In this document: positions 9,880 to 22,900 of the stretch, in pieces | Layout: each line of letters starts with the position of its first letter | Numbering within the stretch: the stretch's first letter is position 1 | Assembly (NCBI GenBank): GCA_025267735.1 | Contig: CM046296.1 | Location: 25,818,464 to 25,882,463 of the forward strand | Length of the DNA stretch: 64,000 bases | Reading direction: 5' to 3' | Source of the DNA: Mactra quadrangularis | Lineage: Eukaryota; Mollusca; Bivalvia; Venerida; Mactridae | Translations under genes and position numbers: made by a program | The notes under the pieces: generated by a model | The model's input: only the letters and a program-made list of their open reading frames with translations | Database searches by the model: none | What the model was told of the DNA's origin: nothing

Positions 9880-12807
9880 TTGTTCTTTCAAGAAAATAAA
9901 ATGATTTTATTCTCTGAATCATCCTTTCCACATGAATGTGAGCCTTAAATATGTTCTCCAATCAACACGCCTCCTTCTGTGATATCTGAGCTCTATCAGG
10001 CCCTTTGAAATATAGGATGAGGAGTTTAACACCTTTCTTTTAAAATCGACAGCAACACTAAATCCACAGTCAGCCAGCACAGAATACCTAGATTGTAAAT
10101 CATTGGATATGGCAACTCAAAGCAATTCCAACCCAGGTTTGTGGAAAAAAATAACTGAGATTTGGAGATATTCCCACCAAGAATTTAGTGGAATCATAAT
10201 GTTTATAATTCGAAAAAGTATCTTTCAGTGCATCCGAGTTAAATGAAGTTCTGATCATCAGTTCAGTACAGTCCACTACAATCCATAAACTTTCAAAACA
10301 CCCAGCTTTGTCCAAGTCAGATGACTGCATTTCAAAAAGAAATCGATATGGGTAGTGAGAATGCTTGATACATGAACTAAGCTGATGTCAAATATAAGGC
10401 CAAGTCTTCATTAAAATTTCCTGTTCTTAATTTCACTAGTACAATGAAGAATTTCTCTTTAAATGAGAGTTTTCTATCTGGTTCTCTCTTGTTCAATGCT
10501 GATTCCTTACCAGTACTTTGGCCCTTCCAATAACACAAATTCTCATTATTTATTCTTGTCTTCAAATAAGAACACAGGGCTTCAAAAACATCATAATTGG
10601 GTAAATTGGTCCAAAACTTAAACTGTTCTGGGCTGTCTTTAACGTTCTTTAGCCCTAACTGCTTGGATTTGATCATGGAATTCTCTTGCTGAAGAGATTT
10701 GACAGTAACTTCAAGTTAGTGGGTTTGAGGATTGACATAGCCATGATCTGAACACCTAAATGCATTATGGTTATCAGAATAGTAATCTAGTTTCTTTGGT
10801 CTGCCAAGTTCTAGTAGGCATTTATGATTAAGAGGTTTCTTCACTTGTAGTGATGGAGTGAACTCCTCTGGAAAAGTAAAGACATAAACATCACCATTCA
10901 GCACAAGTATTTTCAAATCAATAAAATTGCCCATAACTTCATATAAATTTACATAAAGTAAATGGCAAGAACTTGGGGTGCACATTCTAGTAAATATTGT
11001 TGAATACATATTTTGTATTTTTGCAACAATCTGTAGTCATGAAATAGTGGTAAATTAACCCACTAGACATATAATCAAGTGACATAGGTTTTATTTGTGG
11101 CTCCAACAAGTCTTACTATTCTATAAAAATTAGTGAGAAATGTTATTTTTTTTCTCAGTTTATGGAGTAGTTATCAACTCTTTGTGGAACAGCTATCTAG
11201 CATGAGTAAAAGAAAAGTAGTCAAATTGTTTAGAAAAGCAATAATTGTCATGGCGACGTCCTCAAGATGTTTTAAATTTGTTGTCATAAAAGTAAATATT
11301 TTCCGTCATAATTATCAGATTGTTGTAATTAATTGTACACAGTTTAATTTTGTCTTATCGAATATATATATATATATTCTTCTTTCCAGAAGAAAATTAA
11401 GAGTATATATATATATATAAACTCTTAATTTTCTTCTGGAAAGCATATAAAACGTGTAAAATCAAAATCACAGGTACTACTCATTCACGGCTTCTGCTCG
11501 CATACCAGTATTGATCTTATTTGACAACAAACAACACATTTAATTCTTTTCATTTCAATTCAACTCATTCTCACCTGCTATAACTGATGTCTTTGTTTTC
11601 CCTTCTTTGTTGAATTTCTTGGGTATACAGTTGGCACATATACTGGATGGCTAGCAAAGTCAACCTTGATTTCTGAAATAATACATGGTATAAATTACAG
11701 TTTAATTAAAAATAAAACACGACAACATACATTATACATACATAGATAAAAAATCACGAAAACAAGAAATCTGGTACTCTTTACAAGTTGACATCTGTCA
11801 AATTCAAATGGAGCTTTCATCAATTCCAACGATATCACTGTATCGTTGATATTTATTTTTCGGTCAATAATCGATATGCATTTTGAAATATCAATAATAA
11901 TGCCTATATAGGTAAGAAGTAAGTACAAAAGTGAAATTTATGTGACTAATCTTCTAATGTAAGCGGAAACAGGAGTGCTATCCTAATATTAACAGATATG
12001 TCTAAAACATTGACGGCACCCCCATTGAGAAAATAGCTCTAATCAACCCAAGCTATATTATTCATAATAAATATACAATTATAATTAGTTTATTACAACA
12101 TAAATGGTCTGTGTAGAACTGCAGAGAAGGTATCAATATATATCGGTGTAACCTTGATATTAATTTCACAATATATATGGATATCGTTGATACGCTTTAG
12201 CTTAATCAATGACAGCTATGCTATCAAAACGAATGCTTCCATACAATTTGGTCAATAGCAGATAAACATGTATCACTATGGACCGAAATGTGATCAAACC
12301 CAAAACCATCTGAGTTTTGATATTATTTTATGTGGTCTTCAAATCTAGCTGACTGTTGTATACCTCCATTACATAAACCAGAACTAACTTATTGTAGTCA
12401 ACAAATATACCACTTTACCAAAGTGTCAAGCTTAAAACCCTTAAGCTTCGTGCACTGTGGATGACTTCCGCAGTTCCAGTTAGAGAAATATAAGTCAATT
12501 CGCTATCAATCCGATTGAAATGATATAGAAATATCAAATAAAGGTGGCTTACCTCCAATTAAGTGTTTTGAGTAAATTCTAGAGAGATGTTTTGGTTCAA
12601 AAACTTTTCCATCATCGACCTCGTTCACAGTTCCACAACGAATTCGATCCAACCAAAGTTGTCTTCGTATTCATTCTTTAAGGATCTGGTGAATGATATT
12701 TTCTTCATTTCACGAGCACATTTACTCCTTGAATTGTTGCAACCAGGCACGCAACAAAAATCTCCAACATAACCACGATAACGACCTCTAATACGAGACG
12801 ATTTCAT
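9880..12807 (-). pseudogene. THAP-domain PIF/Harbinger-type transposase, decayed
   Basis: Three exons are recognisable. Exon 1 (12553-12807) starts MKSSRIRGRYRG and contains CCVPGCNNSRSK, the first Cys pair of a THAP (C2CH) zinc finger. A frameshift follows, then FEPKHLSRIYSKHLIGG, where the usual third Cys before Ser-x-His is Tyr. Exon 2 (11575-11672) gives SHPVYVPTVYP, the end of the THAP domain, then an in-frame TAG. Exon 3 (about 9880-10867) carries the helix-turn-helix (RKLSFKEKFFIVLVKLRTGN), the first catalytic Asp in VVDCTE with the SNYKHYDSTKFLVGISP block, the second Asp in LADCGF, and the catalytic Glu in HIHVERMIQRIK, spread over shifted frames with several stops. The order matches the DDE_Tnp_4 family. 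Both introns have GT-AG ends. Certainly non-functional. Confidence 0.85.
11382..11443. repeat. Perfect 22-bp inverted repeat around an AT loop
   Basis: The arms 11382-11403 and 11422-11443 are exact reverse complements (core CCAGAAGAAAATTAAGAG). They flank an 18-bp loop that is almost pure TA. More TA repeats precede the left arm. The structure lies inside the second intron of the decayed THAP/PIF gene and could extrude as a cruciform or form an RNA hairpin. Confidence 0.85.
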
Positions 12808-15800
12808 ATGTTTAGCGTCATAGAATTTAAACCGGAAGTCCTGTTCTCGCCATTATGCGAAACTGTAATTAACCGAATTAGGTCGACTTTCCAATTCTCC
12901 ATTGCGTGTTTTAGTCGTATCATGTTGCTCTATTGCCGGATGAAAATTTTAATCTATGGAAATAAGTCGCAGGCGATTATCGTGATAACATACTAACCCG
13001 AAATATCCGAATCAATTTTTGCAGTAATGATATGCGGAGTGGATCGGGTTTTTTGCTTAACTTCAATGCTCGGAGCTGAAATTACGGTTTGTTAACTCTG
13101 GACGTGGCTAACGCCCCGCCCAAAAAGCTTTTCAAAAAGTGGATTCAGTATTTGATTCAGAAATGCAGTTGATTATTCTCCGCCTAGCCAAAATTAAAGA
13201 CGGACAACATCTGAGCTTGCCTAAAAATTTATTATGTACATCGTCTATTTTAATTTATTAATGTCACGGCTCCTTCGTGTAATGCACAGTATTAATCATA
13301 AAAAGCAATCCCTTTGCGTTTTACTCTCTCCACCAAGCCAAATTCAAAGCCAAGCCACACACGGAAGCATTTGTTATAACGCCCATTATATGACGTCTGT
13401 TTTGGCATTTCCCTTTCGTGTATAGTGCGCAGTATCATTCATCAACAGCAATCCCCTTGTATTTTATGATCAGATAAAACATGATCAAACGAAAGAACAA
13501 GCACATACGTAATTTAATTTTAATTAAATACATGATGATAAACTTTGCTCTGCCTTCACGCCTACTAAATTCCTAACGTATTTGAAATTCTTGTAAGACT
13601 ATGTGTTTACCATTATTAATGGCCATGTCTTTAAAACTTTTTAAACAAACAAATAACTAGTAAATTACATGGAAACTAAATATTTTATTAATGGTATTTT
13701 AATGAAAACCACTTTCTTATAGTTTTCAATACAAGATTAATGGACTTTTATTTATTCTTTTGTTGACATTTCAAGGGCAATGAATAAACATCCTAAGTTT
13801 CTGATGCGTTCTCCTTTGATTTTATCCTCCACTTCGCACATAGGTATTTAAGATTGGCGCGGTTAGCTTTGTTTTTGGGGACATTAGAGCGGGCGTTGTG
13901 ACGAAGCCGCCGACCACCCGTTCAATGGCAGTTCACCAGAATATTGACTTCCGGTTTCTTTCATTATCTAACGTGTCCAATAACGTGGTAAATATTTTAA
14001 ATACTTTCACTTGGTAGATCAAACATTGGACCTTGTAATTAAAATATGTTGTACTAATAGTTAAATATACGGAACCTCTAAAGCGACATTTGTAGTCCGT
14101 TTTCCTATATCATTTCGTTTTAACATGCGATTGGTGAATATCCCTTGTAAATTGTGGTATGTCATGCACACCAATACCGACACAAAATAATGACAATAAA
14201 TAAATCAAAATCCCCATATTTCCATTTTGATCCCTGTTGCGATTGGGATCTTCGTAAAAAACGAAATACTATTGAAATAAAGAGTCATTTTAGGGACTCC
14301 GTAGAAATCGCACGTGTTTATACATTGTATGTATTTATATGTTCCATATAAACAGTTCCTACTTTTAACCTTAGTACTTTAGAGTGGACATGGCGGTAAC
14401 AAACTGGTTTATGTGTCCATAGAAAACCATATCCATAATAACTATAAGTAATCAGCACACTCGCATCCCATTATTATAGTTTTATCTTCTTGCATGAACA
14501 TGCACGTCATACCATCCCTAAACGTTTACACTAAGGTGGACTTGGCTCTGACTAGCGAGAAACACTATCAGCTTGTAAGCAAGTATTTGTATCAAAAATG
14601 CTGGGGAAGATGGCAACCCTAAACTGATGGTAGCTATTGTCCAACATTGGTGTAGTCATTTTCTCAAAGATAGTGATCATAACAACTTGGTTGTTTCTGA
14701 CAACTTTATGAAGTTGCCCGAGATATTCCAATCGCAAATATACGACAGTAAGCCAACTTTGGTTTTGAGTATGAGAAAGCGAATTCGAATTTAGTTTTTA
14801 TGAGTTTTTTAGTTAGCCGATGAAAAAAACCATTAATATTCATTTAGATAATTTTATGTGGAAATTCCTGTTTTGGGCTCATAAAATTTGTGTTTTCATT
14901 TACGCAGACACCGTCATTGGAGGTTGACATGTTAACACGAATACGTTTGTGCCAGAAATATTTCAGTACTCTAGTTAACATTGTACAATTAGCTTTCCAT
15001 CAGAAATCGTCATGATTTCAAATTTTTGTTTTAACCGCCCGACCATTAATGTTGGGGAAACACCTCTCGGAACGAGTTAAGGACTGCTTGTTGATATACT
15101 ACAATATACGTGCGGGAAAATGTTATTACCACAAAGAAAGTAACCATCGATAGTCGCAGCTGAAGTTAAACCAAGATGGTTATTTAGATAATTGTAGCGT
15201 TATCTAACAAGTTAGGAATAGAAATAATTAATTACTTAAAACCATTATTATATGAAGATATATTCGTTAAAAGCAGACATGAAACCTGTCTTATAACCAT
15301 GAAGTTATCAAAATATGACATGCATTTTATACACTATAAACATTTCAAACCATTTTACTTTCTCTATTTTGATTTGACGAAGTTGGCATGTCTTAAAATG
15401 AAATCTTTTTATACGAACACTTTATATTCCTGTTTTTGTTATTATTGACTATACACGATTCAAAATAGTTTAAGAGCTGAATTATGTAATTTAGAGGAAG
15501 CATCAAACATAATCTGATCAAACCTATATTTGTTAAGTATTGACAACCAAACTGCTGTCAGTTTCAATCTACTTACACTTGAGATAAAATAATACACAAA
15601 CATGTTTAAGTTATAATTTCATTTATTAAAATCGCTTCAGTATAGTTGTTTAAAATAGATAAATGTCTATGTTTTATCGCACTCTATGGAAAGTGTAACT
15701 ATTATAATAGGGCTTTGATGAGTTATATATTTGTCTAATAAGACATAACGAAGAATAATGAGTATTGCTTTAAAATATACATTGTTCATGTTTCTATTGC

Positions 15801-15884
15801 TTTAGATTAGAATTACTGATAATAGTGTACATAGTGAAGACATGTTTCTTGTAGAATTTGACGTTTCCTTTTGATATAAGTAAA
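12808..15884. other. Intergenic; partial tandem duplication and a GC-richer patch
   Basis: At about 13266-13322 and 13409-13466 a segment of about 57 bp is repeated with changes (CCTTCGTGTA..., then AGCAATCCC...TTTTA). A GC-richer patch at 13855-13950 contains CpGs and an ETS-like CTTCCGG. Another ETS-like CCGGAAGT lies at about 12831 beside the transposase start. These could be promoter remnants. No gene was recognised. Confidence 0.3.
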
Positions 15885-16246
15885 GCTACAATCCCATAAA
15901 CATAAAAATAGCCATGAGGGCACCGTACGGGCGCCGTGCGATCAAAGTTCGCAAGGACCCGTACAAACTCTTGCGTACCCATACTGACTGTTACGATTTT
16001 TGCCAGAGTCCGTGAGATAATTCCAGAATACACGTATCGGTTTCAAAGTCAAATCGTGAACAAATGTGTGACCGTATATGAATTAAACTTGCATATCTTC
16101 CAGCTACGGCTTCCTACGGGTGTGTTGTTTTGTGCCATACATGTGTGCGTACCGTCACCTTATTACGCAAGGCTTCCCACGATCTACGGCTGTCTGCACG
16201 TACGGGTCCGCAACAAGCAACGATTTTATGGGACTGAGGCATAATA
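15885..16246. mobile_element. GC-rich inverted-repeat element, copy 1
   Basis: About 360 bp, clearly more GC- and CpG-rich than its surroundings, with recurrent CGTACGGG/CCCGTAC words. The ends are short inverted repeats built on AGTCCCATAAA: the left has AATCCCATAAA near 15890, and the right has TTTATGGGACTGAGGCAT ending near 16243. It aligns along its whole length with 37832-38186. It has no intact coding frame; the 102-codon frame inside it is not conserved in the other copy. Probably a non-autonomous DNA transposon of unknown superfamily. Confidence 0.65.
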
Positions 16247-17680
16247 ATGATGCACTCTAATTTGATAATTACATAATATGTACGTAACTAAGATACAATC
16301 AGTGCTATGTCACCGTTTATGTGGCGCCTGCAAACATTATGTGTTAATTTTGGCACCAGTTCACATGATTTAGACCTTTCATTCACTATCGTCCTTGTCC
16401 TTAACTGCGGACAAACACTCCACGTCCGTTATCGTTTATGGCCGAATAGTTCAAATATCGCAGTAACGAGGCGGACTTCTTAGTTGATAAATAAAAGTTT
16501 CCGAAATATACTTAATTTGTTTACAGCGAAACTTCGTGAAAAAAATAAAGATTCTAATGATAACTGATTTTTGCCGGGGGTCACGTGGTCGGCGCGAATG
16601 TTTAGCTCAACATTCCTCGCCATTTTCCGGTAAACGAATTAAGTACTGAAACTCTCGCTTAAATGCAGCGTGACAATAAAATGTAGACTTAATAATGACT
16701 TATTTTATCTTCAGCTTACATTTGACATAATTAGATTGTATTTCCTTGTTTGATACGCTCGCTCGCTGCACTAGTTGTCTTAATATCTTATTGAGGACAA
16801 GTCTAGAGTATGTGCAAAGCTTATAATATGCTTTGTCATTTTATTTAAGGATAATCAGTTGTATACGATATATTGCGGGCTTTTAGATTCGTTGTGCCTC
16901 CGCTGTATTTAACAGAAAAAATGCAAATTTTACATGTAGCTACTGATAGAATCTAGCCTCTTTAAGTATTTACGGTCATTTAGGACTGAGACGCGCCCCA
17001 ATCGGTTAAATTCTTGCAACTTCAGGTTAGATGAAATGAACAATGGAAAAACAGGTTTCGCTGCTTTTATTTCGCGAAGGGAAGAATTTTCCAATGAAAT
17101 AAAACATATCGCCAAATACCGGTACATTAAAATCGTACCGCAGTACGTATTGCTGCAGCTGCGTATTGCAATATACCGGTATACCGGTATATCGTGACAG
17201 CCCTAATTACTCCGCTACGTATGGAGTGTAACGGAAGAAATTACTGTGGTTGCCGACGTTGAGTAAGTAGCCATAAGGTTTATTGGCTGTCTCGAACACC
17301 TTTGTGTCATATCAAAGAAGGTTAAATGGTCCTGTCATGCTGCTTCCTTGCTCGGCGTTCAGCATTGCAGTTGTAGCTATGTTTGAACGACACATTTGCT
17401 AGCTAACAAAGACCTTCCATTGTTGTAAAGTATAAAACTGTTCATTGAAACCTCTCTACTACAGACAGTATCATGACTACGTTAAGATCCCTATTTATAT
17501 TGAACAAAGGATCGAATTGATATATTTTTGTGGCTGAGGTTAGTTGTTTATGGAGCTCGTCATTTAGAGAGCACACACGGTAAGATCAGTCTGTATCCCT
17601 CTATTCCTGGATGAGACCAACCCACATCTGTGAATTATTTCTGTATTCCTGTTATTATTATTATTATATACCGCATTTGT
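16247..17680. other. Intergenic, with a possible hAT end at 17165-17207
   Basis: A perfect 22-bp palindrome (ATATACCGGTA and its mirror) spans 17171-17192. It is followed by CGTGACAGCCCTA, which on the other strand reads TAGGGCTGTCACG, a common form of hAT terminal repeat (family knowledge). No matching opposite end was found. A patch at 16570-16625 includes a CACGTG E-box. No gene was seen. Confidence 0.35.
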
Positions 17681-17724
17681 GTAGCGCTCTTTTCATATTG
17701 ATTATATGTTCAAAAGCGCTTCAC
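17681..17724. repeat. Short hairpin repeat with AGCGCT arms
   Basis: GTAGCGCTCTTT is followed by its approximate inverse, CAAAAGCGCTTCAC, about 20 bp later, with an ATT microsatellite just before (17651-17668). Similar AGCGCTTT hairpins are common in dispersed repeats of marine animals. I cannot name the family. Confidence 0.4.
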
Positions 17725-19553
17725 AATCATATGCATAATAAGAAATACGAGCTAAAGCAAAAACGAAAAATAAAAAAGATTAAGAGATGATAAAATATAA
17801 AATAAATATATAAAAAATATATATAAAAAATATATAAAAACTGTTTTTAAGTTGAGTCGTTGTGAACCACTATCGAGGGCGTTTGCTTAGCTCTAATATA
17901 AAATCTTGGTCCTAGAAAACTAGGACTGTTCAGGAACTGTGAGTAGGTCGACTAACCGTCGCAATAGGACTAAAACAATGCTTATTGTACAATGCAAAAC
18001 CTTACACGACCTTACTTCGTAATAGAAGGTTTCACTGTGGATTTTTAACCTATTAATTATGATGATTACAGGTGTCAGGGTCCACATGTCTAGTTTTTAT
18101 AAATTTTAATTTCCTGTTGACTTAAGACTGACTTACGATTGAAAAATGAGACTGAATGAATACTAGTTCGTGACTTTGTATCAGCTCTTTTATTTTAATT
18201 TCCTAACATTGGTATCAAATGTTTTGTAGCAAACGCTATTTTCGTATTTTCCTAGATACGGGGAAATACATAATTAATGGCATAGACGTGTGACTTAGAT
18301 GAACTTATGAATAACATTGTTTGACGAACAAGTCGTTATGTAGAAGATAGGAATGACTATATATCAATTAATTAAAGAAAACTCTTATTACATCTTAGTA
18401 AACAAACATCGTACGCTAGGCTGTATGAGTATGACCAAGTTTCATTCAAATTGTCAAGGCCATGAGGTACAGCTTAAAATAGCGTATACTTTGACCTATT
18501 TTTTTTTGATGATCCGAAAAATGAATTTTGCAACATTAATGGGTTTCCTTAAGTATCAAGTATATAATAAGTCGCTAATCTTAGTCAAGATGCAGTGTTA
18601 ACACAATACTCTTGACCCTAACTTGAAATATAATTTTAGGTAGTCGGGGATATGGTTATAATGAAAACAACAACTGAATTACTGATTTACAATTATTATT
18701 CTTGTTTTTATTGAACTATATGGAAATATATGAATAAATAAAAATAATTTACTATTGCAGTACATGTATAATTAATTAATAATGGGGTTAATTGTAACAC
18801 TCAATCGAAGTCTTAACCCTTAACCAAATCAATAAATCACTTAAGGTTTTTTAATGTCTTGAATACTCACCCATATTGCGTCATCGGAACTAGTAAGTGT
18901 TGATGATATATGCTGAATAACGCATCACTTTGTCTTGAATTCTAAAGACCCTAAATCACCAAATAACATTAAACCATAACTGACTGGTTACCAGCTTATC
19001 AGATCTTATTTGATCAAATGTCAGAACATAATTCTAGGAAATTATATTTAAACAAACTCATAACATAATTATCTTGCTGTTATTTGTTGTCACCATTGTA
19101 CTATTTATTCAATAATCAAAGTTAATACATGACTTATATGTCCATACTTCTATTGTAAAGATACTTTCACTTTTTGTGTCTACCTTGGCATAATTATATG
19201 TAACATGGTATTATTATAGTTTTAAATCCCAATACAATTGGTTATGTTATGTTGTGCAAAACTTGAAATTACCGTATAAACTTGTATTATTGCTTTTAAA
19301 ATTTAGGTAAATATTAGTTGTCATTATACTTACTATTTATTGAAGGAACCTACTAATTTTATTGTAAAAACTGTCTGTCATTACTTTAATCAAGAATAGT
19401 CCTAGGCAAAACATTCCTGTCCTAAATGGTTAACATACTCACTAAGAGAAGGAACTCGGATAACATTTACTCTAAATGCGAATGATACAATACATGTATG
19501 AATGTAAGCATTTCCTAACAACAAATGTGCTATCATTTTGTCCAATTTTAGAA
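17725..19553. other. 3' flank of the hillarin-like gene, AT-rich
   Basis: This lies downstream of the gene's stop codon on the minus strand. Candidate AATAAA poly(A) signals on that strand lie at 19336-19341 and 19104-19109, so the 3' UTR probably runs a few hundred bases below 19554. Beyond it nothing was recognised; 18353-18601 is an open frame without features. Confidence 0.4.
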
Positions 19554-19916
19554 TCATTGTGGTTTAAAACCAGCATATTCAACAGGATCGTCGCTTTTTT
19601 GGTTTGAAGGTCTAGGTTGGGACGCAACAATCGACGGGGGAAGTTTAGCATGGCCTTGATTTACTGCAAATGGGTGTTCCTCTTCGTCATCTGTATTGTT
19701 CTTATTGTGTTTAGTATTCTTTGAATGGTAAGAGTTTTGCGACGGTGATGATGATCTCGAGTGTTTAGATCGTTTAGAGCTTGGTCTTGTGTCTTGATCC
19801 CCATATTTATTAGATCTAACGTCATCATCATAATCAACAATGTTTGGATGTTCCCGTTCATATCTCTCTCGTGCTTCTTGGTCTAATTTCTTTACTTCTT
19901 CAATGATTTGTTTGTC
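19554..19916 (-). CDS. Hillarin-like gene, exon 13: helix, disordered tail and stop
   Basis: It encodes residues 765-884: a charged helix (DKQIIEEVKKLDQEARERYE), a Ser/Lys/Arg-rich disordered stretch (RSKHSRSSSPSQ), acidic DDEEE, and the end DDPVEYAGFKPQ before TGA at 19554-19556. Acceptor TTTTAG. Confidence 0.85.
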   Translation of the reverse strand, partial: DKQIIEEVKKLDQEARERYEREHPNIVDYDDDVRSNKYGDQDTRPSSKRSKHSRSSSPSQNSYHSKNTKHNKNNTDDEEEHPFAVNQGHAKLPPSIVASQPRPSNQKSDDPVEYAGFKPQ

Positions 19917-22900
19917 CTAAAACATAAGAAATTGAGTTTTAATTTAGTTATCTATTTAGTGACCTATTTTAGTCATTAGTTACTAAACTTTCATTTTGTT
20001 TAGATATACTTCTACTAATGTTTTAAGACGTTTTATCGTACCAAAACTGCTAAGACCCATTTACGATCACCCTGAATAAATATATATTTGCTACATGTAA
20101 GAACTGGGGATCATGTTTCCTCCCTTTTTAAGCGTATTTTGAAAATTATTTGTAAATTTAAATTTTGATGATTGAAATTTTCACATCTAATACAGAACAG
20201 CCATATTAAACATACGGTACATGACTCATCGACATTTTTTACATAAATATCCACAAACAAATACCGGTACGGGTGTTTAACTACGGACGCGGAAGTCATC
20301 GAAAATTTTGGAAAACACCCAAAGCCTGACTTGAAGCAGTAATTGATATCCCTCTTACTAATCTAAAATGCATTAATATTCATCAGGGTTATCTGACGTG
20401 TCCATATAAACGTGATATCAAAAGGGTCTGTTTATAAATATGTTTTGCCATTAATAATAATGTTGTGGCTTTTTCAATAGATAAGACGCATATTTTACAT
20501 GGACATCTTTCTGGGGCAAATGTCAATCAAGTAACAAGTGTCGGTACTATATTTTCATCTTCCAGGGAGCAATAGTTAATGTCCCTGACTTAATTAAAGT
20601 AATGTTGTCTTTATTGATTGGATGTTATGGTTTTGAGTAAGCTATTGACCATGCAATTTTACACGAGCAAATGGAATGGTAGCCTAGACCAAGTACATGC
20701 ACTTGTTTCTTCACAAGAAAAATAGATCAGTGGATTGTCCTAATTACATAAATCTTAACTGCTCATAGGAGGTACACGCATACAACTAAACAATACTCAA
20801 ACTCTGTCTTACCCATTTATAGTATGAACATATACCATTGGACACCGCTCGACATTTCTGTAAATCATAAGGTTCAATCATAGCCTCAGCTTCTAAAGCA
20901 GACTCTATTGGAATATCTTCAGCCTTTCTAGCAACAACTCTCTTCTGTAGGCTTTCCCTGCCAGTCTTATGCATGAGATATTGTATCTGTTCCCAATCCT
21001 GTAAAGTAAATTTATTCTCAATCATTCAATTTGGTAACTTATTTTCACATCTAACATGGCTAAATATTTAAGTATTTTAGTTGTATATTAGTTGTTACTG
21101 CGTACCTTCTCACAATTATTCCATAATTACTGCCTACATACAGACTAAAATCGACATTTTTGTCGAAATTTAATTGAAGGATTAAAGGTCTCTAACCGGA
21201 AATTTGATTCAAAGCTTAAGTGCAACACGAGTTAATTGCACCACGGTCCGTTTTATATAAAATATGACGGGGGATTCGAACTTTTATGGTTAGATTTCTA
21301 ATCTGACGGACTAAATGTGTACTAATGTACCACGACTACAGCGAAAATCAATTAACATATTAATTTAAAATGCCTAGGCTTAGCCTACTTCCATTACCTA
21401 TTATAAATCATGTAGGACAGTTGTCTGTCTCTGACTGAAGTGTGCGCCTAGAAACTGGTTAACTGCTAAATAAAGGTTTAGCCTTTTCAGGAATGGCGAG
21501 CAGGTTGAATGACCGCGGTGATATGACCTATACAACGTGTTGCTACGGCGTGTAACCCAACAAAAACTTACCTCTACGTCGTCCTTTCTCTCTCCTAACA
21601 ATACATATGTAGATGCCATCACATCCTGTACTACACGTTTTGGTTTCTTATAATTCCTTATCTCAATAGTTGACTGTGGATCCATCTTAGTCATGGGATG
21701 TGGATTACCTTGAAAATAAATGTAAACGTGCATCATTTACCAACTGCATTTGCGAAGCAGTTTTGCCCACAAGCCCTAGTTATATTTGGCGAGTGTGCAT
21801 GTGATTGCCTCTAGAAATAAACTAAATTCAAAATGCTTTTTGATTGATATACTTCATAAATACAAACTTTACGTTGATAAATTGTTTGTGAAGGTTTAGC
21901 GAGCATTGGCAAAGACAAGTACTACATTAAAGTTGATGAGGCGATGCAAATGTAAAATATAATTGAAGAAAATGTTGACAGTCTTAGTTAAACAAAAACC
22001 AAGTAGTGGCATTGCCACAGGAAGTAGCAATGATACGTGCATATGGATGTACAAGATGTATTAACAATTTTGTTAGCCAGTAATTGTTAAGGGTGGGCTC
22101 TTCCGAATAATTTCATCAGCGTATTAAAGTAAAAATACCTTGGCGTCTCTTAAGATTGTTTTCCATACGTTGAGCTTTACGTATTTCTTCTTGCAAGTCA
22201 TCCTTGTATTTAGAATGAATAGCTTGATCTAACCACTTGTGGTTGACTTTCATATTACGTCCAAAAAGAATACCACGTAATTCTGAAGTAGAATATGATA
22301 TATACGAATTTAAATAATAATGTATTGCAAGTAGGCAACTTTTCAGAACAGAGCAGTGCACAGCATAGTCTGCAACCTTTCGCACCAGTAAACAACATAG
22401 TCTTTAGATCTTGGAATACAGCTACTACAATGCTGCAACGGTTAGCACCCTTGACATCAGACGATAGACACTCATTTAATTCCCGCTTGCGACGGATCAT
22501 TTCATACCATCAATTTTCAACTTTATGGAGAATCTGTTGGCCCTTTTGGTAACAGTATTGGCAAATACTTGATAAGAGTATTTACGTGAAAATGTGATCA
22601 GTAGAGCCAAAGCAGTTAAGCAATAACTCAATGAAGTGTAAATTAACGGCGTGATTTTTTAAAAAAAAATTAAAGGGTGTGGTTACATGTAATGTTTATC
22701 CCCAAGTCCAACGTTATAGACGAGGGCTTGTGTATGATTATAAGTTTAAATATACCTCTTTTAGTTTTCCAATATTGTTTAAGTTTATCATCAGCTCTCT
22801 TTAGTTCACCATTATCAGGTACATTATAACATTTAAACACTTCTATAGCATCTTCCAATTCTTTTTCTGAAGTATGGTTTACTATGTGATGTTCTAAACG

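Noticed and set aside
15936..16244. 102-codon protein
   Set aside because: It lies inside the GC-rich inverted-repeat element; the frame is not kept in the other copy at 37832-38190.
22255..22500. Extra coding exon of the hillarin-like gene (starts MIRRKRELNECL)
   Set aside because: It overlaps exon 10 in another frame, has an upstream stop and lacks an acceptor at a sensible place. It only loosely resembles the start of exon 9.
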